Positions 52,429-60,864 of a stretch of DNA of 64,000 nt are shown here, one piece after another (within the stretch, counting starts at the first letter, position 1; each line of letters opens with the position of its first letter). The DNA is taken from the NCBI RefSeq assembly GCF_019972135.1, contig NZ_BPFI01000001.1, positions 293,106 to 357,105 on the forward strand, in the 5' to 3' direction. This stretch comes from Sulfurovum sp. TSL1 (GTDB taxonomy: Bacteria; Campylobacterota; Campylobacteria; Campylobacterales; Sulfurovaceae). Made by a program: the position numbers and the translations under genes. The notes beneath the pieces are model-generated. The model did not search any database and was not told where the DNA came from. It worked only from the letters and a program-made list of their open reading frames with translations.

Positions 52429-53618
52429 TAGTTATCCTTTTTATGTACTAGATAAAAGACTTCTTCAAAAGCTTTTTTAATGCGCTCTTGATGTCTGCTG
52501 TCTTTTACTGTCTCGATCAGTGTATTTGCAAAAGCGATCACCAACATTTTTCTTGCTTCAATGCGTGAGATACCACGGCTTTGTAGATAGAAAAGCTGTT
52601 TTTCACTGAGTTGTCCTGTCGTTGCACCATGGCTTGCTTCCAGTTCATCAATGTAGATCTCAAGTTGTGGCTTTGCAATCATATACGCCTTATCATGAAG
52701 TAAGATCGCTTTAGAATTCTGCTCAGCTTTGGTATATTTACCACTCTTTTCTACACGGATGAGCGCATCAAAGATACCTCTGGATGCACCGTCCAAAATG
52801 TTTTTGGCTTCCTGTTTGGAGGTAGAATGTTCACCACGATGTACGATCTGTGAGACGGTACCGCGTTTTGCTTCACTATTGAGATAGAGGAGGTGACCTG
52901 CATCTACATGGGCACGCTCAGCTAATTCTATTTTGAGAAGTTGCAGTGCATTGTCTCCACCCAGATCAAAACTTTTAAAGACGGCATGTGCATTTCTGTC
53001 AACATTGATCTTATGTGAAGCCACCATACTATAGCCGCTGTCTTGCATACGCTGCATTTTGACCACGCGCAGTGAAGAGTCCTGTGCAATATGCATATCA
53101 TACCCATAAAGCACCAGTGAATTCTCAATACCTTCTTCTACAAAGTTCTCATAGACAGTGGCATGACGGTTCGCCTGTGTGTAGAGTACGATACGGTAGT
53201 TGATCAGTGCATTGCTTTGGGTAAACTTATGCTCTATCTCAACCTCTGTATCTCCATCCAGTTCTATTTTGATCGCTTGGGGAGAGAGCAGGTGCCCAAG
53301 ATAATAGAGCGGATCAAAATGATCCATATCGATCTGTCCGCACGGTTCATTGTAGATACGCAGACCTTGTGGAGCAGCTACTACTACACCATCAACGATC
53401 TCTATCTTATCAGAGACCCTAAGCGTTTTTGGAACGTATGTAAGTGTTTTGTACTCTTTTTCCAGGAGTTTTTCTACATCAAAGTAACGATACTCTTCTG
53501 ACTTTTTACTCGGAAGTCCCAGTGATACAAAACGCTCTACCAAGATATCTCTATCTTTTATATCCAACAAGCCGTTGACCTCTTGCAGGTTTTTGTTTTT
53601 AAGCGTTGAAAGGTTCAT
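52428..53618 (-). CDS. sufD: Fe-S cluster assembly protein SufD
   Basis: 396 residues: LPSKKSEEYRYFDVEKLLEK near the start, repeated beta-helix strands, HVDAGHLLYLNSEAKRGTVS (H near the SufB interface), EASHGATTGQLSEKQLFYLQ and SRGISRIEARKMLVIAFANT at the end. SufD partners SufB and SufC in the scaffold complex. Overlaps sufC by one base. Confidence 0.94.
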   Translation of the reverse strand: MNLSTLKNKNLQEVNGLLDIKDRDILVERFVSLGLPSKKSEEYRYFDVEKLLEKEYKTLTYVPKTLRVSDKIEIVDGVVVAAPQGLRIYNEPCGQIDMDHFDPLYYLGHLLSPQAIKIELDGDTEVEIEHKFTQSNALINYRIVLYTQANRHATVYENFVEEGIENSLVLYGYDMHIAQDSSLRVVKMQRMQDSGYSMVASHKINVDRNAHAVFKSFDLGGDNALQLLKIELAERAHVDAGHLLYLNSEAKRGTVSQIVHRGEHSTSKQEAKNILDGASRGIFDALIRVEKSGKYTKAEQNSKAILLHDKAYMIAKPQLEIYIDELEASHGATTGQLSEKQLFYLQSRGISRIEARKMLVIAFANTLIETVKDSRHQERIKKAFEEVFYLVHKKDN

Positions 53619-54367
53619 TATTCTTCCTCTATCGCATCATATCCGGTATCTTCAAGCTGTGATACAAGCTCTGGTCCTGCTGTTTTGATCACTTTTCCGT
53701 CTTTCAGTACATGGATATAATCCGGTTCGATATAGTCAAGAATACGGCTGTAGTGTGTGATAACGAGGAATGAACGTTTACCGTCTTTCATCTTGTTGAT
53801 TCCTTCAGATACAGCTCTCAGTGCATCGATATCCAGCCCGGAGTCGATCTCATCAAGAATGATGACATCCGGCTCAAGGATAAGCATTTGAAGAATTTCA
53901 TTACGCTTCTTCTCACCACCTGAGAAACCTTCATTAAGTGAACGGCTGATCATATCTGATTTCATACCGAGCATTTCCAAATGGTCTCTCATGAGACGTA
54001 GGAACTCAGCCGAGTTCAGTTCTTCTTTACCTTCGTGTTTACGTTTCGCATTGAGTGCCGTCCTTAGGAAATAGGCATTGTTCACACCAGGGATCTCTAC
54101 CGGGTGTTGAAATGAAAGGAAAATTCCCTCTAAGGCTCTCTCTTCAGGTTCCATCTCATTGATGTTCTTACCTTTGTAGATGATATTTCCACCAAGTAAT
54201 TCAATGTCGTAGTGTCCTACAAGCGCTTTAGAAAGGGTAGATTTACCGGCACCGTTGGGTCCCATGATAGCATGGACCTTCCCTGGTTCCAGTTCTAGGT
54301 TTAGACCTTTTAAAATCTTTTTGTCACCTATTTTCGCTTCTAAATTCTCAATTTTCATAATACTCAT
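53618..54367 (-). CDS. sufC: Fe-S cluster assembly ATPase SufC
   Basis: 249 residues: Walker [31 protein letters not shown], signature [16 protein letters not shown], Walker [36 protein letters not shown]. Typical SufC length. Overlaps sufB by 4 bases. Confidence 0.96.
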   Translation of the reverse strand: MSIMKIENLEAKIGDKKILKGLNLELEPGKVHAIMGPNGAGKSTLSKALVGHYDIELLGGNIIYKGKNINEMEPEERALEGIFLSFQHPVEIPGVNNAYFLRTALNAKRKHEGKEELNSAEFLRLMRDHLEMLGMKSDMISRSLNEGFSGGEKKRNEILQMLILEPDVIILDEIDSGLDIDALRAVSEGINKMKDGKRSFLVITHYSRILDYIEPDYIHVLKDGKVIKTAGPELVSQLEDTGYDAIEEE

Positions 54368-55803
54368 CCTACACTTCCTTCTAATGTTAATTCTAATAAT
54401 GCTTTTGCTTCCACCGCATACTCCATAGGGAGTTGGCTGAAGACTTGTTTACAGAAACCGTGAACAATCATACTCACGGCATCTTCTTCATTGATACCTC
54501 TTTGACGCAGGTAAAAGAGTTGTTCGTCACTGATCTTTGAGGTGGTTGCCTCGTGTTCTATCTGTCCTTGGGTATCTTTTGATTCAAGGTAAGGGAACGT
54601 ATGTGCCCCACAGTTAGGACCGATGAGCAATGAATCACACTCAGAGTAGTTTCTTGCACCTGTAGCATTGGCACCGATCTTTACCAGTCCTCTATAGGTA
54701 TTTTGACCCTTCATGGCAGAGATACCTTTAGAGATGATGGTCGAAGAGGTGTTTTTACCGATATGTATCATCTTTGTACCTGTATCAGCCTGCTGTGCCA
54801 GAGTGGTGACTGCCACTGAATAGAATTCACCCACAGAGTTATCACCCTTCAAGATACATGACGGATACTTCCATGTAATGGCTGAACCGGTCTCTACCTG
54901 TGTCCAAGAGATCTTGGAATTGTCTCCTTCACATATACCTCTTTTGGTCACGAAGTTGTAGATCCCGCCTTTCCCGTTTTCATCTCCCGGGAACCAGTTT
55001 TGGATCGTAGAGTACTTGATCTCCGCATCCTTCATTGCAACGAGTTCAACCACTGCGGCATGAAGCTGGTGCTCATCACGTGTTGGCGCAGAACACCCTT
55101 CATTGTAACTTACATAGGATCCTTCATCTGCTACGATCAGTGTACGTTCAAATTGCCCTGTGTTCATGGCATTGATCCTGAAGTAGGTACTAAGCTCCAT
55201 AGGACAGCGTACGCCTTTAGGAATGTAAACAAAGGTTCCGTCTGTAAAGACTGCAGAGTTCAGTGCGGCAAAATAGTTATCAGCCATGGGTACGACAGAG
55301 AACATATATTTTTTAATGAGCTCCGGGTGACGTTCTATCGCTTCTGAGATCGAGCAGAAGATGACACCATGCTCAGCAAGCTCTTCAGCATAGGTGGTCT
55401 TGACCGAAACTGAGTCAACTACGGCATCCACAGCCACTTTGACACCGGCAAGCTGCTTTTGCTCTTCTAAAGAGATACCCAGCTTCTTGTAGGCCTCCAG
55501 AATTTTGGGGTCTACTTCATCCAGACTGTCAATACCTTCTTTCGGTGCTGAATAGTATGAGATAGACTGGTAGTCTATTGGTTCATAGTTTAGTTTTGCC
55601 CAGTGCGGTTCAGTCATGGTTTGCCATTTTCTAAATGCTTTGATACGAAGTTCAAGCATCCAGTCAGGTTCACCTTTCTTTTTCGAGATGAATGCAATCG
55701 TCTCTTCTGAAAGTCCCGGTGGTGCGGTTTCGGTTTCGATATCTATCTCAAAGCCGAGTGCATACTCACCTGAGACAGCTTTATCTAATCCTTTGTTTGC
55801 CAT
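54364..55803 (-). CDS. sufB: Fe-S cluster assembly scaffold SufB
   Basis: 479 residues: [25 protein letters not shown]-type region as [59 protein letters not shown], the ENFPG-like [32 protein letters not shown] (Cys ligand region), [19 protein letters not shown]. First gene of the operon. Confidence 0.97.
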   Translation of the reverse strand: MANKGLDKAVSGEYALGFEIDIETETAPPGLSEETIAFISKKKGEPDWMLELRIKAFRKWQTMTEPHWAKLNYEPIDYQSISYYSAPKEGIDSLDEVDPKILEAYKKLGISLEEQKQLAGVKVAVDAVVDSVSVKTTYAEELAEHGVIFCSISEAIERHPELIKKYMFSVVPMADNYFAALNSAVFTDGTFVYIPKGVRCPMELSTYFRINAMNTGQFERTLIVADEGSYVSYNEGCSAPTRDEHQLHAAVVELVAMKDAEIKYSTIQNWFPGDENGKGGIYNFVTKRGICEGDNSKISWTQVETGSAITWKYPSCILKGDNSVGEFYSVAVTTLAQQADTGTKMIHIGKNTSSTIISKGISAMKGQNTYRGLVKIGANATGARNYSECDSLLIGPNCGAHTFPYLESKDTQGQIEHEATTSKISDEQLFYLRQRGINEEDAVSMIVHGFCKQVFSQLPMEYAVEAKALLELTLEGSVG

Positions 55804-55837
55804 TTAAAATCCTTATATAGATCGTTATTCTTTACAC

Positions 55838-55843
55838 GTTATA
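55838..55843 (-). promoter_or_regulatory. Extended -10 (GCTATAAC) for the suf operon
   Basis: Minus strand TTGTGCTATAACGTG, 35 bases before the sufB start. The flanking GCACAC/GTGTGC bases form a weak palindrome that could be an operator. No Fur- or IscR-box can be called with confidence. Confidence 0.45.
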
Positions 55844-55914
55844 GCACAATTAAAGTGTGCCGTCAAGTATTTTTTTTAATAAAGGAGTAATTTTATCCTA
55901 TTTACCTTGTACTT

Positions 55915-56760
55915 TCAATAGGAATCAAATAATTCCTGTAATTTTTTTATATCATGGGTAAGCGTTGCAAGCGGATCCTGTTCCTCTCCCCTGATATTCT
56001 CTTCAAATGTGGCATGCGTATGCTGGTAAAAAACGCCTATAGGTATGGGATCATTTTCAAGTGCTTTTTTCATGGCTGAGGAGAGATCGTTCTTTTCATA
56101 GCTGCTATCGAGTTCATAGGTATTTTCATTGAACCATTTATAGGTGTTGATCTTGTTAAAGACCACACAGGGCTGAAAGACATCTACCAGGGCATACCCT
56201 TTGTGTAAAAATGCCTCTTTGAGCACTGTTTTGGCATGGGCTTGATTACCTATATTGACCCGTGATACAAAACCGGCCCTGAGTGCCAGTGCAACCGAGA
56301 TGGGATTGAACGGTTCATTACTGACGCCTTTCACCTGTACAGAGCTTTTAAAACCTATTTGGCTTGTGGGTGAGGCCTGACCTTTGGTAAGACCATAAAC
56401 CATATTGTTGTGTACGATATGTACGATATCAGGATTCCGCCTGATGGTATGTATAAAATGGTTTCCCCCTTCACCATACATATCTCCATCTCCGCCTTCT
56501 GCAATGACATTGAGTGCAGGGTTGGAAGCTTTGAGCGCTGTAGATACAGGCAGTGCACGCCCGTGAAGTCCACAGAACATATGCGTATCGATATAGTAAG
56601 GTGTTTTGGCGGCTTGCCCGATACCAGAGACGATGACTGTATGTTTAGGATCACATTCCAGTTCGGTCAATACTTCTTCCAGAAGTTTCAGTATCCCGAA
56701 ATTCCCGCACCCGGGGCACCATGCATTGTCTATATCTGTTCTGTCAAGAGGATGTTTCAT
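55915..56760 (-). CDS. 2-oxoacid:ferredoxin oxidoreductase, beta subunit
   Basis: 281 residues with [4Fe-4S] ligands C15 and C18 (WCPGCGNFG), C63 (FCGLHGRALPV) and C198 (PCVVFNK), and the TPP/Mg motif AEGGDGDMYGEGGNHFIHTI with NNMVYGLTKGQASPTS. It forms the catalytic half of the enzyme whose gamma-alpha chain is encoded immediately upstream (4-base overlap). Substrate (2-oxoglutarate, pyruvate or other) is not decided by sequence. Confidence 0.93.
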   Translation of the reverse strand: MKHPLDRTDIDNAWCPGCGNFGILKLLEEVLTELECDPKHTVIVSGIGQAAKTPYYIDTHMFCGLHGRALPVSTALKASNPALNVIAEGGDGDMYGEGGNHFIHTIRRNPDIVHIVHNNMVYGLTKGQASPTSQIGFKSSVQVKGVSNEPFNPISVALALRAGFVSRVNIGNQAHAKTVLKEAFLHKGYALVDVFQPCVVFNKINTYKWFNENTYELDSSYEKNDLSSAMKKALENDPIPIGVFYQHTHATFEENIRGEEQDPLATLTHDIKKLQELFDSY

Positions 56761-59297
56761 TTTAACTCCTTTAGTACTTTTTCTAAGGATTCTTTCAACC
56801 GGTCTGTAAAAAAGCTGAAACCATTGGACTGGAGTATACGATGATCGATCCTGATATCATGGCTTTTCAACAACTCTGCAAACTGACCTGTGACATTGTT
56901 TTCTATGACAATATTGACCTTCGTGTGTTTGAGAAATGTAAGCTGCTCCGGGTTGAGGGGATGTACCCAGAAAAAATGTACATGAAAGAGTCTGGGATCA
57001 TCTAACGCGTTCACTGCTTCCATGATGGCCCCTTTGGTAGAACCCCATCCTATGAGAGCGATATCTCCTTCTCCATAGACCTTAGGCCCAAGTGCTTCAG
57101 AAATGCTCAACTCTATCTTTTTTTGCCGCTTCTCTACCATCTTATCACGCACTTGGTAGCTCTCAGTGATCTGCCCACGCTCATCATGTTCATCACTGGT
57201 AGTGACGATTATTCCATCTCCAAGACCCGGGACTCCCCGTGCTGAAATACCTGTATCATTGAGTGTATAGCGGTCATATGATGCATCCGTTGTGTCAATA
57301 TAGCGTCGTTGTTCATAGGTTTCAAAATCAATCGTTTTTATGAGACTGATAGTGTCCGCAAGGTATTGGTCACTCAGATAGATCACGGGCATCTGGTACC
57401 TGTCTGCGATTTCAAAAGCAAGATAGCCGTAGTCGATGCATTCCTGAAGATCACCCGGTGCTAAGACAATACGACCAAAATACCCGTGGCCACTGTGTAT
57501 GGCCAGGTTCAGGTCTCCCTGTTCTGTTCTTGTAGGCAAGCCTGTGGCCGGCCCCGGACGTTGTGCCAGGTAGACCACGGCGGGTGTTTCACTCATCCCT
57601 GAAAGACTGAGCGCTTCACTCATGAGTGCAAATCCGCCGCCCGAAGTGGAAGTCATGGCTCTTGCACCGCCATACCATCCGCCCAGTGCCATATTCAGTG
57701 ATGCGATCTCATCTTCACTCTGTTCAACTACTAGGGTAAACTCATTGGACATCGAAGCCATAAAGTTCAGTACACCCGTGGAGGGAGACATCGGATAGGC
57801 AGTGATCATATTGCATCCTCCAGCCAAAAAACCGAATCCTGATGCGGAAGAGCCATCCATAAGATGCATGGAATCCGCAGAATCCAATAGCCTTTCAGGT
57901 AGTGTAAGAGATGGAGGTGACTCCAGCTTTCTACCATAGGTCAATCCTTCTTCCATCGCTTTTTCATTTCCTTGACGATCCTTTTCATCAAAGAGTCTGG
58001 TGATACTTTTTGACAAAGTGTCAGATTCAAGGTTAAACATCCCAAAGAGTACACCGGCGGCATAAGAATTTGCATAATTTTTGCTTCCAAGCTCTTTGGC
58101 TGTATGACTCATAGGTATGCCTGTGGTCTGTATCTGTTCATGTTCAACATTCTCATCTGCCAAAACAACAGTATTTTCCGTCAACCGTTCCTGTACATGA
58201 GAGAGGGCATCGGTATCCAGGGCGATAAAAAGGTCCACATACCAGCATGGAGCACTCACAGGTTTATCTGAGATACGAAGCAGGGTAGTGTTGCTGCCGC
58301 CTCGTACCCTTGACATATACTCTTTGGTAGAGAAGACAAAATAACCGCTGCTTTTAAATGCTGCAGATAATATATTTTCCAGTGTCTTGATCCCTGTTCC
58401 TGCTGCACCTCCGATGAGTATGGAGATACTATGCCCCTCACCATGTACGTTTACGTCTTCCTCTTTAGGCAGAGATACGGGCGGATCGGAAATCGCTGAC
58501 TGAAACGGTATGGTCAGCTCTTTCATGGTAACATGCATCGTCTCTTTCCCGCTCTCTCCTTCATTCTCGTCTTTGGCATCTTTTCTGATATCTTCATTCG
58601 TATCCGGCCATGTAAGTTTCCCTCCGTAATATCCCAGCACGATCACTGTGATCCCTGTTAGCAATATAGTACCGTGGTAGACGATACCCGGAAAAGCAGT
58701 TGAATAGGCCACATCAGGATAATTCAGGTAGATCACAATACCGATAATACCAAGTATGAGAGTAATCACAGAGAATGTCAGTTTCATACGTAAAATATGG
58801 GTCAATGCCAGTCGATAGTTGATCCACCAGCTTAACATTCCCGAAAGTATCGTAAATACACCCAATACAGTGGAGACAAAAAATGTGTAAAACACTGCTG
58901 CAGCAAAAGAAGCTTTAGGTTGAAACAAAAAAATAAGATCCATTCCGGCAGCGAAGAGGTGTAGGGCAATAGGAAAATGAACCAGCATCGGATGCGGGTG
59001 GTATTTGCGATACCATCGAACCCAATCTCTTCTATTCTCATTCTCATCTTCACCGTTTTGAACCTTTTCAGCATAGTTGTCAAGCGTATCTACGATCTCA
59101 AACTTGCTAAAGACCTCTTCAGCATGCGGTGCATTGGCCAGTGCATCCGTGAGATCAACACCCGCTTCATGTAGACCTTCATGCATTCCATTTTCCCATA
59201 GAGGACTGTCGGTTACATCATAGACATTCCCTTTATAGGCAAAATATGCTTTTTGATCGTTTTTTCCATTAAACTGCTTCAATTGTTCCAAGGTCAT
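56757..59297 (-). CDS. Cytochrome b5-like + DUF2231 + 2-oxoacid:ferredoxin oxidoreductase gamma-alpha fusion
   Basis: 846 residues, one uninterrupted frame. Residues 1-75 are a bacterial cytochrome b5-like heme domain (VYDVTDSPLW, H39/H43 in GMHEGLHEAGVDLTDAL, H58 in NAPHAEEVF). Residues 98-227 are DUF2231 (YHPHPMLVHFPIALHLF and three more helices). 228-287 is a charged linker. 289-460 is the gamma domain (ISILIGGAAGTGIKTLENIL; SRVRGGSNTTL). 478-846 is the alpha domain (GFGFLAGGCNMITAYPMSPS). There is no signal peptide; with four helices both ends face the cytoplasm. The usual gamma-alpha chain lacks the first two domains. A membrane-bound, heme-linked oxidoreductase is inferred; the heme ligands are predicted. 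Confidence 0.9.
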   Translation of the reverse strand: MTLEQLKQFNGKNDQKAYFAYKGNVYDVTDSPLWENGMHEGLHEAGVDLTDALANAPHAEEVFSKFEIVDTLDNYAEKVQNGEDENENRRDWVRWYRKYHPHPMLVHFPIALHLFAAGMDLIFLFQPKASFAAAVFYTFFVSTVLGVFTILSGMLSWWINYRLALTHILRMKLTFSVITLILGIIGIVIYLNYPDVAYSTAFPGIVYHGTILLTGITVIVLGYYGGKLTWPDTNEDIRKDAKDENEGESGKETMHVTMKELTIPFQSAISDPPVSLPKEEDVNVHGEGHSISILIGGAAGTGIKTLENILSAAFKSSGYFVFSTKEYMSRVRGGSNTTLLRISDKPVSAPCWYVDLFIALDTDALSHVQERLTENTVVLADENVEHEQIQTTGIPMSHTAKELGSKNYANSYAAGVLFGMFNLESDTLSKSITRLFDEKDRQGNEKAMEEGLTYGRKLESPPSLTLPERLLDSADSMHLMDGSSASGFGFLAGGCNMITAYPMSPSTGVLNFMASMSNEFTLVVEQSEDEIASLNMALGGWYGGARAMTSTSGGGFALMSEALSLSGMSETPAVVYLAQRPGPATGLPTRTEQGDLNLAIHSGHGYFGRIVLAPGDLQECIDYGYLAFEIADRYQMPVIYLSDQYLADTISLIKTIDFETYEQRRYIDTTDASYDRYTLNDTGISARGVPGLGDGIIVTTSDEHDERGQITESYQVRDKMVEKRQKKIELSISEALGPKVYGEGDIALIGWGSTKGAIMEAVNALDDPRLFHVHFFWVHPLNPEQLTFLKHTKVNIVIENNVTGQFAELLKSHDIRIDHRILQSNGFSFFTDRLKESLEKVLKELK

Positions 59298-59346
59298 AAT
59301 ATAAGCTCCTGATCAGAAAAGCAGTGACTTTGCACATAATACGAGA

Positions 59347-59646
59347 TCAAGTTGCATTATCGGTATCATTGGTCTGATTATCATCTTCTGCTTTTACTTC
59401 TTTATATTGAGGATCTCTGGAGTAAATGTTACACCAGCCATTGGGGTCAACACTTCCTTCCACAGTTTTACACTCATTGGTCTCAGGGATAAAGTGTATA
59501 CATGTCTTACATGAATCCCCATCTTTTGGTGTTGATTGATATTTGACGATATTTTTAGCTGTCTTAGCATTGAGGGGTGTAGTGAAAAAACTCACCAACC
59601 CGAGTGCAGACATAAATCTGAAAAAATCTCTTCTTGATGTTTTCAT
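59347..59646 (-). CDS. High-potential iron-sulfur protein (HiPIP), copy 1
   Basis: 99 residues. Twin-arginine signal (TSRRDFFRFMSALGLVSFF) for Tat export of the folded protein. HiPIP cysteines C46, C49, C59 and C72 (C-x2-C-x9-C-x12-C; DSCKTCIHF, NECKTVEG, NGWCNIY). Such proteins are small periplasmic one-electron carriers. Acidic Asn/Asp/Thr-rich tail. Lies 49 bases from the fusion gene and is likely co-transcribed. Confidence 0.9.
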   Translation of the reverse strand: MKTSRRDFFRFMSALGLVSFFTTPLNAKTAKNIVKYQSTPKDGDSCKTCIHFIPETNECKTVEGSVDPNGWCNIYSRDPQYKEVKAEDDNQTNDTDNAT

Positions 59647-59779
59647 GATGGCTCCTTTATGTGTTAGAATGATTGGGATGCCCTACACTGTCACTTTATA
59701 GGACATCATTTTCAATTGTTCCAAGGTCATAATTTAAGCTCCTGATCAGAAAAGCAGTGACTTTACACATAATACAAGA

Positions 59780-60103
59780 TCAAGTTGCATTATCGGTATC
59801 ACTGGTCTGATTATCATCGGTATCACTGGTCTGATTATCATCTTCTGCTTTTACTTCTTTATATTGAGGATCTCTGAAGTAAATGTTACACCAGCCATTG
59901 GGGTCAATACTTCCTTCCACTGTTTTACACTCATTGGTCTCAGGGATAAAGTGTATACATGTCTTACATGAATCCCCATCTTTTGGTGTTGATTGATATT
60001 TGACGATATTTTTAGCTGTCTTAGCATTGAGGGGTGTAGTGAAAAAACTCACCAACCCGAGTGTAGACATAAATCTGAAAAAATCTCTTCTTGATGTTTT
60101 CAT
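59780..60103 (-). CDS. High-potential iron-sulfur protein (HiPIP), copy 2
   Basis: 107 residues, nearly identical to copy 1 and with the same Tat signal and four cysteines. Differences are few substitutions and an 8-residue tail insertion (repeat of DDNQTSDT). Both copies look intact, so gene dosage or early divergence are both possible. Confidence 0.9.
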   Translation of the reverse strand: MKTSRRDFFRFMSTLGLVSFFTTPLNAKTAKNIVKYQSTPKDGDSCKTCIHFIPETNECKTVEGSIDPNGWCNIYFRDPQYKEVKAEDDNQTSDTDDNQTSDTDNAT

Positions 60104-60162
60104 GATGGCTCCTTTACGTGTTAGAATGATTGGGATGTCCTACTCTGTCACTTCATAGGACA

Positions 60163-60750
60163 TCATTTTGTACATGCTGCCAGATTTTCCGATACAAAGT
60201 CCCAGTTCACAAGCTCCCACCATTTTTCAAGATAATCCGCTCTGGCATTTCTATAGTCTATATAGTAAGCATGCTCCCATACATCACAGGTAAGTAGCGG
60301 TGTATGATCTAAAAGAAGTGGATTACCGGCATTTGAAAATGATTCTATGACCAAAGTGCCTGATTCATTTATACTCAGCCATACCCAGCCCGAACCGAAC
60401 AAACCTGCGGCCATTTCTAAAAATTTCTTTTTAAATGACTCCAGAGAAGTAAAATCACGTTCAATTAAATCCAAGAGTTCTTTAGAGGGTGAGGTTTCTT
60501 TCTCGCTCATGCTATTCCAATAAAAATTATGGTTAAAGACCTGTGCACCATTGTTAAATATACCGCCATCTGCTTTTTTGACGATCTCTTCAAGCTCCAT
60601 GTCCGCATAGACCGTACCTTCAATCAATGTATTCAGTTTTTCGACATATCCGTGATGATGTTTGCAATGATGATACGTTAGTGTTTCTTTAGAAATATGT
60701 GGCTCCAACGCATCCATCTTAAACGGTAACTTCATTAAATTGTGTGTCAT
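60163..60750 (-). CDS. sodB: Iron superoxide dismutase
   Basis: 195 residues: TYHHCKHHHGYVEKLNTLIE, NNGAQVFNHNFYWNSM (Gln position of Fe-type), AAGLFGSGWVWLSINESG, DVWEHAYYIDYRNARADYLE (Asp and His ligands). Removes superoxide in the cytoplasm. Upstream of the HiPIP pair on the same strand; the 60751-60864 gap holds a probable promoter (minus-strand TATATAAG). Confidence 0.95.
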   Translation of the reverse strand: MTHNLMKLPFKMDALEPHISKETLTYHHCKHHHGYVEKLNTLIEGTVYADMELEEIVKKADGGIFNNGAQVFNHNFYWNSMSEKETSPSKELLDLIERDFTSLESFKKKFLEMAAGLFGSGWVWLSINESGTLVIESFSNAGNPLLLDHTPLLTCDVWEHAYYIDYRNARADYLEKWWELVNWDFVSENLAACTK

Positions 60751-60864
60751 TCCTGATCCTTTTAAATACTCACTTATTGAGTTGTTTTATTACTCTTATA
60801 TAGTAGTCCAGAGTGTGTGCAGTCTGCGTGTAATTTTGTGTTATAGATAAAAAAAGTCGTATAT

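Larger units (their letters stand above)
59280..60169 (-). repeat. Tandem duplication carrying two HiPIP genes
   Basis: Unit 1 (59280-59712, 433 bases) and unit 2 (59713-60169, 457 bases) are nearly identical. Each runs from the first codons of the fusion gene (CAATTGTTCCAAGGTCATAA) to the last codon of sodB (AGGACATCATTTT). Unit 2 has one extra 24-base repeat, GGTATCACTGGTCTGATTAT plus CATC. A relic of the fusion-gene start is thus stranded between the two HiPIP genes. Confidence 0.92.
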
